Below, piece after piece: positions 37,643 to 46,201 of a DNA stretch of 64,000 nucleotides. The notes beneath the pieces are model-generated. The model made no database searches, was not told where the DNA came from, and was given only the letters and a program-made list of their open reading frames with translations. Positions within the stretch are counted from its first letter, which is position 1, and every line of letters begins with the position of its first letter. The position numbers and the translations under genes were made by a program. Origin of the DNA: SAR202 cluster bacterium bin90 (lineage in GTDB: Bacteria; Chloroflexota; Dehalococcoidia; Lucifugimonadales; JADFKI01); NCBI GenBank assembly GCA_002238855.1, contig MPND01000021.1, forward strand, positions 1 to 64,000, given 5' to 3'.

Positions 37643-39328
37643 CTAGTTCGCAATATCCAATTGAGTCGTCAGCGTGTAGTATTCGAGCAGGTGAGGCTGC
37701 CAGTTCTGCACATGGTTTCCGTGCGCAAAAATCTGCTCAGTGTAGTTAATGAATATCGTTGAGGCGTCATCGTGCAGTATCTGCTGGATTTCACGATAGA
37801 TTTCGTTCCGCTCTTGCAAGTCGGAAAGCGTGCGGGCGCGCGCTAGCAGTTCATCGACCTTCGGATTGCAATAGTTCGCATAGTTGCCGATGTCAATCGC
37901 GTCGCAAGTGTAGTCGGCGGCAAGATACCCTTCCGGGTCGTAGGCGTCTATCAGGTGACCCCTCGACACCAGGAACAAATCGTAGTTTCCGGCGAACACA
38001 TCGTCCACTAGCGCGCCCCAGGGTGCCAGCCGGATTTCCGTGCTGAATCCACCATCGTTCAGCATCTCATGCATGGCTACCGCCATTGCGGGGAACTCCG
38101 CCCTGCTAGGATATGTCCACAGCGCGACTTGCGCCTCGCCCTCTGCGTATCCGGCTTCCGCAAGCAGCTCCTTCGAGCGTTCAGGGTCGTACTCATACGG
38201 CACCAAGTCAGGATTTACCCAAGCCTCGCTGGGCGCGAACGGTCCGACCGCAGGCTCACCGACGCCTTCCAGCACGGACGCTACGATTGCGTTCTTGTCA
38301 ACTGCGTGCTGCGCCGCCTTTCGCACATTCAGGTCGGAGAACAGACCGTTTCTGTTGTTCACATTGAGCGTAACCGTGCGCGGTTGCTGCGACTGGTGCA
38401 TAACGAAGTCAGAATTGTTCTCGAATAGCGGCAGCTGCGAAATCGCCAGATGGTTCAGCAAATCCACTTCGCCCGTTTCCAGCATTGCTGCGCGAACCAG
38501 TCCGTCCGGCACGAAGAGGGTTTCGCCCGCGCTCAGATTGGCGATCCCATCCCAATAGTCCTCGTTTCTGACATACCTGATCCTTTCGATTGATATATCG
38601 CCCTCAAGGACGAACGGGCCCGTGCCTGTGCCAATCGGATTAGGGAAACCGTCGCCGCGTTCCTGATACGCTACGGGTGACAGGGGTGCGGTGGCGCGCG
38701 CCGCAAATCTCGAAGGCATTAGGTAATCGGGTTCTACGGTGCTTATGACCACAGTGTAGTCTGCCGACGCGTCAACGCTTGCTATGTTGTCGGCGGTAAA
38801 TCCTCTTGGAGGGTTCGGCACGCCGAGAAGATAATTGACCGACGTGACTATGGACTGTCCGTCGAAGTGTGCGCCGTCATGGAAGTTCACATCTTCGCGC
38901 AGCGTGAACTCCCAGGTATTGTCGTCGTCGAGTGACCACGACTGTGCCAGATACGGCTTTACCTGTCCGTCGAAGTCGATCTTCAGCATGGTCTCGGTGG
39001 CGCCCGCACTCATCAAGATGCCGGCGTCATCGGTTTCGATAGCGCCGTTGGAGGTCGGAGCGAATGGCGTAACTATGAATATCTCCTCTACGCCGTTTTC
39101 ACTTGCCGCGGGCTGCATCGCAGCCGTCGGGGCTGGAGCCACTGTTGCAGGCGCTGCTGTTGCTGCCGGAGCTTGGGTCGGGGCAGGCGCGCTCTGACTC
39201 GCGGCCGATGTCGGCTGAGGTGCGGGAGCCGGCGCGGGACTCTCGGTCTCGCTGCAGGCAATTGCTGCTATGCATAACGCGCTCAACGTCAGGCACAGGA
39301 CAATGATTTTGCTTAATCTCCGATACAT
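37643..39328 (-). CDS. ABC transporter substrate-binding lipoprotein (SBP_bac_5, DppA/OppA-like)
   Basis: A secreted lipoprotein of ~561 residues. The ATG at 39328 is preferred; the TTG at 39343 would overlap the AAGGA site. The signal peptide (IIVLCLTLSALCIAAIACSE) ends in a lipobox with Cys about residue 25 from this start. A Pro/Ala-rich linker follows to about residue 70. Then come TETMLKIDFDGQVKPYLAQSWSLDDDNTWEFTLREDVNFHDGAHFDGQSIVTSVNYLL, the family 5 signature, and the C-terminal EIYREIQQILHDDASTIFINYTE. It feeds the two permeases downstream. Family members bind peptides, nickel, sugars or opines; the ligand is not clear here. Confidence 0.92.
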   Translation of the reverse strand: MYRRLSKIIVLCLTLSALCIAAIACSETESPAPAPAPQPTSAASQSAPAPTQAPAATAAPATVAPAPTAAMQPAASENGVEEIFIVTPFAPTSNGAIETDDAGILMSAGATETMLKIDFDGQVKPYLAQSWSLDDDNTWEFTLREDVNFHDGAHFDGQSIVTSVNYLLGVPNPPRGFTADNIASVDASADYTVVISTVEPDYLMPSRFAARATAPLSPVAYQERGDGFPNPIGTGTGPFVLEGDISIERIRYVRNEDYWDGIANLSAGETLFVPDGLVRAAMLETGEVDLLNHLAISQLPLFENNSDFVMHQSQQPRTVTLNVNNRNGLFSDLNVRKAAQHAVDKNAIVASVLEGVGEPAVGPFAPSEAWVNPDLVPYEYDPERSKELLAEAGYAEGEAQVALWTYPSRAEFPAMAVAMHEMLNDGGFSTEIRLAPWGALVDDVFAGNYDLFLVSRGHLIDAYDPEGYLAADYTCDAIDIGNYANYCNPKVDELLARARTLSDLQERNEIYREIQQILHDDASTIFINYTEQIFAHGNHVQNWQPHLLEYYTLTTQLDIAN

Positions 39329-39356
39329 GATAAATATGTTCAATCCTTTCTGTTAT

Positions 39357-39369
39357 GATACTCAGTATC
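39357..39369. promoter_or_regulatory. Palindrome GATACTcAGTATC, copy 1
   Basis: A perfect 13-base inverted repeat just upstream of the ABC binding-protein gene (about 30 bases from its ATG). A second copy with one different centre base is at 39611. Candidate operator; the regulator is unknown. Confidence 0.4.
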
Positions 39370-39555
39370 TTATTGGTATGCGATTCGTAATGAGGGCAAT
39401 TTCTGATACAGGCATTCGCGGTCAACCCATGACCTGAAATAGGCGCTCCAGGCCAGATGTCAGCCGCATGTTAATTTAGACTGTGAAGCCGTCAATAGGC
39501 GTATGTATGGCCTTATGCCATACGTCCAGGGCGAGTTCATTGCGGAATTGGTATG

Positions 39556-39577
39556 CTCTTGAGAATTTACTCAAGAG
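39556..39577. other. Small inverted repeat CTCTTGAG / CTCAAGAG
   Basis: An 8-base perfect stem with a 6-base loop in the 0.8-kb region upstream of the ABC operon. A possible operator or small hairpin; no function can be assigned. Confidence 0.3.
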
Positions 39578-39610
39578 AGAATCCTAGCATGCGTTAATCC
39601 GTGATGGCAA

Positions 39611-39623
39611 GATACTAAGTATC
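39611..39623. promoter_or_regulatory. Palindrome GATACTaAGTATC, copy 2
   Basis: Same inverted repeat as at 39357, 254 bases away, both in the region upstream of the ABC operon. Paired operators of this type allow looping. A near copy lies before the PKS at 45029. Confidence 0.4.
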
Positions 39624-40144
39624 ATTAAGGACTGTTTTCAGAAAATGATACCAATTTTGGGACTGGAGTATCAGGGTGCTCTGTAATCGCCAGTGTCCGG
39701 TGTCAAACCTACTTCTTCGTTTCACCGGATTAGAACGCCTTCGTATTCCCGGCTGCCATACGGGCCGCGTCGGTTTCTGTCCAAACCGTAATCCCCGCTT
39801 GAACCCTCCGAGTTCGCCGAAGAACGCTAAAGGGGTGACTTCACATCCTGCAAGAATAATAGAACGATTCCGGCATTGAGCGAGACACAATGCCTGTACG
39901 TCCGGGATGTCACTGTGATCTGCTACGAGATAAAATGCGTTAGTATCTTGTGCATCGATGCCATTGATTCGAAACGGAGAGGAACTGAGACCATGACCTT
40001 GCTCTAGCGGTGAAGCTCACGAAACTTACCCCTTAAGCTAAGGTACGAGTATAATTCTCTTGGCTGAATTGCAGGCGCGTACTGCAGAGAAATACAACGG
40101 TTCAAGCGTAAAGACATCACACCATCAGAAAGGCGCAAGACACA

Positions 40145-40867
40145 ATGACGGACCTCTCAAAGATTAAGGCTTTGACATTCGATGTTGGCGGCACGGTATT
40201 CGACTGGCGCAGTGGGATACAAAAGGAAGTTACTCGATTGGCCACCGAACAGGGTGCAGATGTCGATGTGACGCAGTTCGCCTCAGACTGGCGCAGGTGG
40301 ATGTTCGTTGAACTCGCTCGCGTCAGGTCCGGCGAACTCTCTTGGAGGAATGCCGACCAGATTCACCGCAGCGTCCTGGACGACGTTCTCAAGAAGCATG
40401 CTGCCTTAGAACTGTCGGCATCGGAGAGGGACGAGCTCAACGAGGTCTGGCACAGGTTAAGCTCGTGGCCCGACGCCGCTGACGCCATAGCGAGACTCAG
40501 AGGCCGGTACACGACAGTCGTGCTAACCGTTCTGAGTTTTTCCATAGTCGTGGACTGCTCCAGGCACAATGGCATTGACTGGGATGCAATCCTGTCCTGT
40601 GAGTTTCTCGGACACTACAAGACTGATCCCGAAGCGTACCTGACGGCGCTAAAGCTACTGCGGGTTGAGCCTTCGGAGGCGATGATGGTGGCCGCGCACA
40701 AAGGAGACCTTCAAGGGGCGAAGGCGGCGGGCCTCCACACGGCGTATGTTCACAGAGAGGGCGAATCCGACGTCTTTCCGGGTTCATCCGACCTGGACTC
40801 GGCATCCACTGAATTTGACATAACGGCGATTGATTTCCCTGATCTGGCAGACAAGCTCTTAGCATAA
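40145..40867 (+). CDS. Haloacid dehalogenase-like hydrolase (type II, HAD superfamily)
   Basis: A HAD hydrolase of 240 residues. The nucleophile motif is ALTFDVGGTVFDW, with Asp in place of the phosphatase DxDxT arrangement (second Asp replaced by Gly), as in L-2-haloacid dehalogenases. The helical cap follows. Motif II lies near VLTVLSF (where dehalogenases have a Ser/Asn-rich loop), the Lys is in FLGHYKTDPEAY, and the C-terminal acidic motif reads MVAAHKGDLQGAKAAGLHTAYV, close to the VAAH-WDL-GA-AAG-T-FV of type II dehalogenases. It may remove halide from 2-haloacids, although a phosphatase role is not excluded. Confidence 0.85.
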   Translation: MTDLSKIKALTFDVGGTVFDWRSGIQKEVTRLATEQGADVDVTQFASDWRRWMFVELARVRSGELSWRNADQIHRSVLDDVLKKHAALELSASERDELNEVWHRLSSWPDAADAIARLRGRYTTVVLTVLSFSIVVDCSRHNGIDWDAILSCEFLGHYKTDPEAYLTALKLLRVEPSEAMMVAAHKGDLQGAKAAGLHTAYVHREGESDVFPGSSDLDSASTEFDITAIDFPDLADKLLA

Positions 40868-41126
40868 CGAGCGAGAAAACGACAAACCTTTCGCAGCAGT
40901 AAGTGGACAGCTTGTCCCTGACGGAACGGCACAGATTTTGCTTGATCGTATCTGGAGTGTTCGCGATGCCGGGTTCGACGGCAGCGACTGCGAATCTACT
41001 GAAGTCCGTTCTGTGTGTGTATTTTCGTCTTGGACGGATCTGCTCAACCTCCCATTGCAAGAACGCTCCCGTTGGAGAGAATGAGGGCCGTCTAGGTCGT
41101 AACGCAGAAGCTAGGCTTACTCTGGA

Positions 41127-42041
41127 CTAGGAGCCGGACAGCCACTCCTTGAGCACCTGGATGTGGTCGGGTCTCGTGCCGCAGCACCCTCCAATTATCC
41201 GTGCTCCTTGCTCGCTCCACCCCTTGGCGTATTCCAGGTAACTCTGTGGGTCCGTGGCATTTGGCTGCGAAGGTGGGCTGGCGCTGCGGGGGAAATGGGC
41301 GTAGGCGCCGAAAATTCCCGGCCAGCTCTGCCTGACTATCTCCAGCCCGGGCCCCGTGTCGTCCACGGGTGTGTGCATGACGAACACTGCCGCGACGCCT
41401 TTGTCCTTGATGGCGTCCAGGGCATCCTGAAGGGTTTCGCCGCCGTGCCTGTCCTGGATTCCGAGGTAAAGCCCGTCTCCGTCCCGTACTAAGGAGAGTC
41501 CGACCCACACCGGAAGCCCCAACTCTGTCGCCGCATCTATCACCGCCAGCGTGTCGGATATCCGGACCAGCATCTCGCCTACGACAACATCAGCCCCGCC
41601 TTTTGCCAGTTCATCCAACTGCTCCCGGTAGGTCGCAAGCGCTGTCTCATAGGGTACCGGAACTTCCGCGTGTGCCTTGGGGCGCATCGTGGACACGGAG
41701 GCCGCAATTACCACTGATTCATCAGCCCCGGCGTTTCTCCTTGCCTGTACAGCTGCTTCGATTCCCAGTCTGTTCGCCTCGGTAACCTTGTCCTCGATGC
41801 CTCCTTCTTCCAGCATGTCACGACCCGTGCCAAAAGTGTTCGTGATAATAATCTCGGCGCCCGCTTCGATATATTCTTGGTGAATGTCCCTCACCGCATC
41901 CGGATGGGTGAGCATCGGACCACCCGACCAGGTCGTAGGGCTAATCAGTCCTCGCCTCTCGATCTCCGATCCCATACCCCCGTCCATCAGGATAGTCTCC
42001 CCCGCTGCAAGGCGGTCCTGCAATTTTTCGAAGTTGCTCAT
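41127..42041 (-). CDS. Homocysteine S-methyltransferase-family protein
   Basis: A 304-residue TIM-barrel protein of the betaine-homocysteine/homocysteine methyltransferase family. The start is MDGGMGSEIERRG after GGAGGGAAAC-ATG. The core is IHQEYIEAGAEIIITNTFGTGRDML. The C-terminal zinc pair is RIIGGCCGTRPDHI. The third Cys ligand, which family enzymes carry in a VG-NC motif about two thirds along, is absent: the matching place reads FGAYAHFPR. This points either to altered metal binding or to a different methyl acceptor. Next to an FAH-family gene on the same strand (160 bases). Confidence 0.82.
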   Translation of the reverse strand: MSNFEKLQDRLAAGETILMDGGMGSEIERRGLISPTTWSGGPMLTHPDAVRDIHQEYIEAGAEIIITNTFGTGRDMLEEGGIEDKVTEANRLGIEAAVQARRNAGADESVVIAASVSTMRPKAHAEVPVPYETALATYREQLDELAKGGADVVVGEMLVRISDTLAVIDAATELGLPVWVGLSLVRDGDGLYLGIQDRHGGETLQDALDAIKDKGVAAVFVMHTPVDDTGPGLEIVRQSWPGIFGAYAHFPRSASPPSQPNATDPQSYLEYAKGWSEQGARIIGGCCGTRPDHIQVLKEWLSGS

Positions 42042-42201
42042 GTTTCCCTCCTGATGAAATCTGAATCTGCCATACTTTACGGGCGATAGACTTAAGTATA
42101 AGAGGCTAACGAGATGGATGAATGTGAATCCGACTCTCGATGCGGCTGAGCATGGTCAGCGAAGACCTCGCCGGGGTATTTCGACACTCCCCGAACTGGC
42201 T

Positions 42202-43134
42202 CTAAGCGGCCGGCAGGGGGCGGACCAGTCGGCCGGGACCGCCGGTGCCCTCCCTGATGTCCTTGGCTGTCGCCTCGTCGATGCCCCTGGCCCAGCGGCG
42301 CTTCAGCGGGTCACTGACTGAGAAGCTGAAGCCGCCAACTCCCTCGATACCGATCTCGATGTTGTCGCCGTCCTGCATAGCGCCGAGTCCCTGGTGGTTC
42401 GTGCCAATGAAGAGCATGTCACCGGGACTGATCTCCTCGATGGCCGCAATGTACTCGATCGACTCGGCGATGGAGTGGGCGAGGTCGTTTGTGTTGTAGT
42501 TGACGCGCAATTCGCCCTCGACGCTCAACGTGACCTGCAAATTCTCCGGATCCGCAATTTCGTCCTTTGTCACTATGCAGGGACCGAGAGGACAGAATGT
42601 GGGGTGGGACTTGTGCTCCGCGATGGGTAGCGTGTTGGGGACGCGATCGCCTCCTCCTCCCGGCATTCGCGCCGAGACATCCACTCCAGCCGTGTAGCCG
42701 AAGACATAGTCCATCGCTTCCGACGCCGGGATGTTCTTGCCGCCTTTGCCGAATACCAGTACAAGCTCCGCCTCATGGTGGAAGATGTTGGCGTCTATGT
42801 CAGGGAGGACCACGGTGCCGCCCGGGCCCAGAATGCTGTGGAGCCGCTTCATGAAGCCCCACATCGGTGCGGGCTCCCGCGTGCCGAACTCGCGATAATT
42901 GCCTCCCATACAGAGGACTTTCCGTGGACTGGGCAGCGGCGCCTGCAATTGCGCGCCAGCGACCGGCGTACCCTCGGCGGCGCGAGCATCGAGTTGGTCC
43001 TTCAGGTCGTCGTAGCTGGTTATCAGGTGAACCATTGCGGCCTGACCCCCGCCGGGGCAGAGGTCGCTAATATCCACCACGCCTGCCTCGGCCAAAATCC
43101 CCGGGCGGTTGTCGTCGTACATTACGAACTTCAT
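42202..43134 (-). CDS. Fumarylacetoacetate hydrolase-family protein
   Basis: A protein of 310 residues from ATG 43134, which has GAGG eight bases upstream; GTG at 43143 is an alternative. It carries the FAH fold: KVLCMGGNYREFG, then the acidic metal site HHEAELVLVFGKGGKNI and VFGYTAGVDVSARM, THPTFCPLGPCIVTKDEI and PGDMLFIGTNHQGLGAMQDGDNIEIGIEGVG. Members include acylpyruvases, 2-keto-3-deoxy-sugar dehydratases and oxaloacetate tautomerases or decarboxylases. The long C-terminal extension (RRWARGIDEATAKDIREGTGGPGR) is less common. Cytoplasmic; substrate open. Confidence 0.87.
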   Translation of the reverse strand: MKFVMYDDNRPGILAEAGVVDISDLCPGGGQAAMVHLITSYDDLKDQLDARAAEGTPVAGAQLQAPLPSPRKVLCMGGNYREFGTREPAPMWGFMKRLHSILGPGGTVVLPDIDANIFHHEAELVLVFGKGGKNIPASEAMDYVFGYTAGVDVSARMPGGGGDRVPNTLPIAEHKSHPTFCPLGPCIVTKDEIADPENLQVTLSVEGELRVNYNTNDLAHSIAESIEYIAAIEEISPGDMLFIGTNHQGLGAMQDGDNIEIGIEGVGGFSFSVSDPLKRRWARGIDEATAKDIREGTGGPGRLVRPLPAA

Positions 43135-43288
43135 TGCTTTCACCTCGGTTCCCCGTGTATTGGATTGGCAGTTGCCGCGTTAGTCCCGTCAGGGGCGGAC
43201 ATCTCCACGACCTAGAATGTTAGCCACGATGGTTGTCCACTAGGAGCCAGATTGCCGACATTATTCTGCTTCCTGAGAAAGTGTCGTC

Positions 43289-44386
43289 TCAGGAAACAGG
43301 CAGCTCCCGACCCGTATCCGACGCCTGATTGACTGTATCGATGAAGCGATGCAGGTCAACGGCTACATCGAAAGTCGGCAGGAGACTCTGCCCAGTTCTG
43401 ATCGACTCTGCAAACATGGTGTACAACTGCCCCACGTTGAAGGGATCGCCCTTGGGAAAGTCTGACGGCACATATACGAAGCGCTCAGGTATATCCAGGT
43501 CTTGCAGTTCATTGCTTCTTTGCGCGCCTTGAATCCGCAGCATCTCACCCCGCTGCGACGAGACACTTCCGGTGACAATGAGCGTGCCTTCTCGCCCGTA
43601 GATCTCCATTCGAAAACCGGTGCCGGCCCAGGGTACGGCTCCGACATGGACCGACGCTGCCGCTCCGCTCTCCAGCTGTCCGCTGACTCGTACATTGTCC
43701 GGGGACGTGACCTCCACAAATTTCTCGGTGTCCGTCTCGTACCATTGCTTGACTTGTGTGCTGACCATGCTCGCGACCCGCGTGAAGTTTCCAGCCACAA
43801 AGCGCAGGGCGTCAATGACATGGCCGTTGGCGATGGTCAGGGTGTTCGCCCCCTGGCTGACGTCACGCTGCCAGGTATCGCTGGAAGAGCGTTCCACCGC
43901 GCCACCACGCATGGTAGTCACATGGCACGACAACACCTCGCCCAGGTAGCCGTCCTCGATCAGTTCCTTGACATACAGCAGCGCAGGACTTGCTCGTGAC
44001 TGCAGACCTACGGCTGTTTTCACGCCTTTGGACCGGGCGAGGTCTGCAAGTTCCTCAGCTTCGGCGGTATTCTGTCCTAGGGGCCACTCGGTGAATACGT
44101 GCTTCCCAGCTTCGATGGCTGCCTTGGTTGGCTCATAGTGCGATGGAACCCTTACGACTACGGCAACTGCGTCTATCTCCGGTGATATTGCCATTTCACG
44201 GAAATCATGGAAAGCGAGCTTCGCACCGAAGGCTTGGCGAGCCTCTTCCGCACTTTCCGGTCGTGTGGTGCAGACTGCCGTTAATTCGACATCAGGACTT
44301 GCCAGCAGTGCGGGGAAGTGCGATTGAGATGACCAGGTTGAATTTACGTTCGCACCCACAAAACCTAGGCGGATCTTGTTTCCCAT
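43289..44386 (-). CDS. Gfo/Idh/MocA-family oxidoreductase (Gal80-like branch)
   Basis: A 365-residue NAD(P)-dependent sugar oxidoreductase. ATG at 44386 has AAAGGAG eight bases upstream; the frame runs on to 44434 without a site. The Rossmann motif is RLGFVGANVNSTWSSQSHFPALL, followed by VPSHYEPTKAAIEAGKHVFTEWPLGQNTAEAEEL. The EWPLG in place of the common EKP is a trait of the Gal80-like subgroup. The C-terminal beta-sheet domain follows (GGAVERSSSDTWQRDVSQGANTLTIANGHVIDALRF). It probably oxidises a sugar or inositol derivative. Confidence 0.85.
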   Translation of the reverse strand: MGNKIRLGFVGANVNSTWSSQSHFPALLASPDVELTAVCTTRPESAEEARQAFGAKLAFHDFREMAISPEIDAVAVVVRVPSHYEPTKAAIEAGKHVFTEWPLGQNTAEAEELADLARSKGVKTAVGLQSRASPALLYVKELIEDGYLGEVLSCHVTTMRGGAVERSSSDTWQRDVSQGANTLTIANGHVIDALRFVAGNFTRVASMVSTQVKQWYETDTEKFVEVTSPDNVRVSGQLESGAAASVHVGAVPWAGTGFRMEIYGREGTLIVTGSVSSQRGEMLRIQGAQRSNELQDLDIPERFVYVPSDFPKGDPFNVGQLYTMFAESIRTGQSLLPTFDVAVDLHRFIDTVNQASDTGRELPVS

Positions 44387-44629
44387 ACCACTTGCTCCTT
44401 TGACTACTGGCAGGCTGCATATGTGCTGGAGCAATCAGCCAGCAGTTCAACTTGTCGTTCGACAACTCTCATAGTTGGCTGCTGCTCCCCCATGAGAAGC
44501 GTCGGGTGTCTTCTGGTCTGCATCGGTCCGTAGTCCAGTCGTCTATTCTGAGGGTTGACACTCCGCACCCACGCGGCATCGGAACACCTGTGGCTCCGGA
44601 GCGTGCGTACGCTATTGAGAATCGCCACG

Positions 44630-44872
44630 CTACTGCCCAACGATCTCATTAAACGCATTATAGACGATTTCACACATCACATTCTGGAATGAAAATGGAA
44701 TTGGGTGTAACGACTTAACAAGTACCCTGCAGTCCCCTTCGGGCTGTGCTGGACTCTCAATTCTGATCGTCTTCTTCAAGATCATGATCTTCTGGGATGA
44801 CACCTCATATTGGAATTGAAGACCCTGCAGAAGTGCCTCAGATAATCGCATCAGGGATTCTTGCCAATTCAT
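44630..44872 (-). CDS. Small hypothetical protein
   Basis: An 80-codon frame from ATG 44872 (MNWQESLMRL...), with a GAGG nine bases upstream. It has a helical N-terminus, a basic middle (KIMILKKTIRIE) and an IVYNAFNEI C-terminal helix. Not recognised as any family. The composition is protein-like and the frame is free of stops, but the evidence for translation is weak. Confidence 0.3.
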   Translation of the reverse strand: MNWQESLMRLSEALLQGLQFQYEVSSQKIMILKKTIRIESPAQPEGDCRVLVKSLHPIPFSFQNVMCEIVYNAFNEIVGQ

Positions 44873-45028
44873 CCTAATTTGCCTCATGTAATTCAATTAA
44901 CCGTTGTTGGGCCATCACTCCTGTACATACTGTTGAATCCACTTCTCAGTCCCGTGCACGATCCGTTCTGTAATTCGAGGATTAGGGCTGTTCGAGCCGA
45001 TATGCTGCGGTCTCAATACGCTACCGGT

Positions 45029-45041
45029 GATACTGAGTACC
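45029..45041. promoter_or_regulatory. Near-palindrome GATACTgAGTACC upstream of the PKS
   Basis: Differs from the perfect GATACTnAGTATC palindromes at 39357 and 39611 by one base in the right arm. It lies 108 bases before the PKS start. A possible shared operator between the ABC operon and the PKS; weak on its own. Confidence 0.3.
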
Positions 45042-45148
45042 AATGTACCAATTATTTGTATAAACCACTCCAAATTGAACTGTCAAATATGATAAAGTGT
45101 CTGGTGCAAGGAAACTCGCAACAGTTTCAGACTTGAAAGCTCAGCAAA

Positions 45149-46201
45149 ATGACTTCACACGAAAGTATCCCAGCACCAAAGAGGGGTGTTATGACCATCC
45201 ACGACAGAGCCGATATTACCGGAATCCCTGATCGCTCAACGAAGCAGCAAGGCGAGCCGATAGCGATTGTTGGGATGGCTTGTCGCTTTCCGGGAGCGAA
45301 CAACCTTGACGCCTTCTGGAATCTCTTGGAAGAGGGCGGGAACTCGGTTACTGAGGGCGTTCCCGGCTCTGGTGAGGGAAGGCTGGCGGAAATCATTACC
45401 GACCCGTCGGTGCAGATCGAGGCCTGTCGCTTCGGCGCTTTCGTGGACGACATCGATAAGTTCGATGCCGCCTTCTTCCGAATTTCGCCCGTTGAGGCGG
45501 AACTGCTTGACCCCCAGCAGCGCATGATGCTGGAGACAAGCTGGGAAGCGCTCGAGGATGCAGGCATCGATCCTCTGAAATTGAAGCATAGCCTCACTGG
45601 CATGTACACCGGCATAAGCAACGACGAGTACCGAATGCTGGTACTCGACACGACCAGACCCACAGAGGCCGCAGGTAGCCTGTATGCGCTCAGCGGCACG
45701 AACCTGAACGGCACTGCCGGGCGTGTTTCCTTTGTACTGGGTCTTATGGGACCAACGAAGGCTGTGGACGCCGCGTGCGCCTCCGCGCTGGTGGCAGTGA
45801 CAGATGCGGTTAATGACCTTCAGCAGGGAAAGGCAGACCTGGCAATCGCCGCCGGAGTTCAGGCAATAATCAACGGTCGCATATACGAGCTTCGCGCGGA
45901 GGCAATGATGCTGTCTCCGGAGGGACAATGCAAGACATTCGATGCCTCTGCCGACGGCTATGTGCGTGGTGAAGGCTGCGGGGTGGTCGTGCTGAAGCGT
46001 CTGTCTGACGCAGAGCGCGACGGCGACAGGATATGGGCGGTAATCAAGGGTGCCGCCGTCAACCATGGCGGCGATAGCGTCGGTCTGACCGTCCCCAATC
46101 CTCCCGCACTGAAGCAGGTGATGGAGACGGCCCTCTCTGACGCGGGCGTCCTGCCACAGGACGTCGATTTCCTCGAGGCGCACGGTACGGGACTGCCGTA
46201 G
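45149..46201 (+). CDS. Type I PKS, first part: ketosynthase N-terminal portion (frameshifted)
   Basis: This frame of 350 codons carries most of KS1: PIAIVGMACRFPGANNLDAFW, DPQQRMMLETSWEALEDAGI, the active-site Cys in VDAACASALVAV (the usual TACSSS has changed to AACASA), and FLEAHGTG with the first catalytic His. It stops at TAG 46199-46201. In the neighbouring frame the next codons read A-V-G-D-P-I-E-L-E-A, the canonical continuation of HGTGT-x-GDPIE. One missing base next to 46190-46194 (for example A in GGA-ACT) accounts for the break. The start could instead be ATG 45191, which has AGAGGGG four bases upstream, or the ATG at 45149, which has no clear site. Part of the same gene as the next two entries. 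Confidence 0.85.
   Translation: MTSHESIPAPKRGVMTIHDRADITGIPDRSTKQQGEPIAIVGMACRFPGANNLDAFWNLLEEGGNSVTEGVPGSGEGRLAEIITDPSVQIEACRFGAFVDDIDKFDAAFFRISPVEAELLDPQQRMMLETSWEALEDAGIDPLKLKHSLTGMYTGISNDEYRMLVLDTTRPTEAAGSLYALSGTNLNGTAGRVSFVLGLMGPTKAVDAACASALVAVTDAVNDLQQGKADLAIAAGVQAIINGRIYELRAEAMMLSPEGQCKTFDASADGYVRGEGCGVVVLKRLSDAERDGDRIWAVIKGAAVNHGGDSVGLTVPNPPALKQVMETALSDAGVLPQDVDFLEAHGTGLP

Larger units (their letters stand above)
39329..40144. other. 816-base divergent intergenic region
   Basis: Lies between the ABC operon (minus) and the HAD dehalogenase (plus). It holds two GATACTnAGTATC palindromes and one further inverted repeat. A 91-codon minus-strand frame (39615-39890) and a 67-codon plus-strand frame overlap over 39676-39879. 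Neither matches a family I recognise or has a clear ribosome-binding site, so neither is called as a gene. Confidence 0.45.
44387..45148. other. 762-base region upstream of the PKS
   Basis: This AT-rich intergenic region separates the divergent oxidoreductase and PKS genes. It holds a possible small ORF (44630-44872, minus) and a near palindrome GATACTgAGTACC (45029-45041). The PKS promoter must lie in its right part. Nothing else recognised. Confidence 0.45.

Noticed and set aside
39615-39890. 91-codon minus-strand ORF in the ABC upstream region
   Set aside because: It overlaps an equally long plus-strand frame, has no start context and no recognised family; could be a decayed element but cannot be supported.
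45236-46183. Long minus-strand ORF (315 codons) across the PKS
   Set aside because: It is the shadow of the KS coding frame; no family motif, and the plus-strand frame has all ketosynthase signatures.
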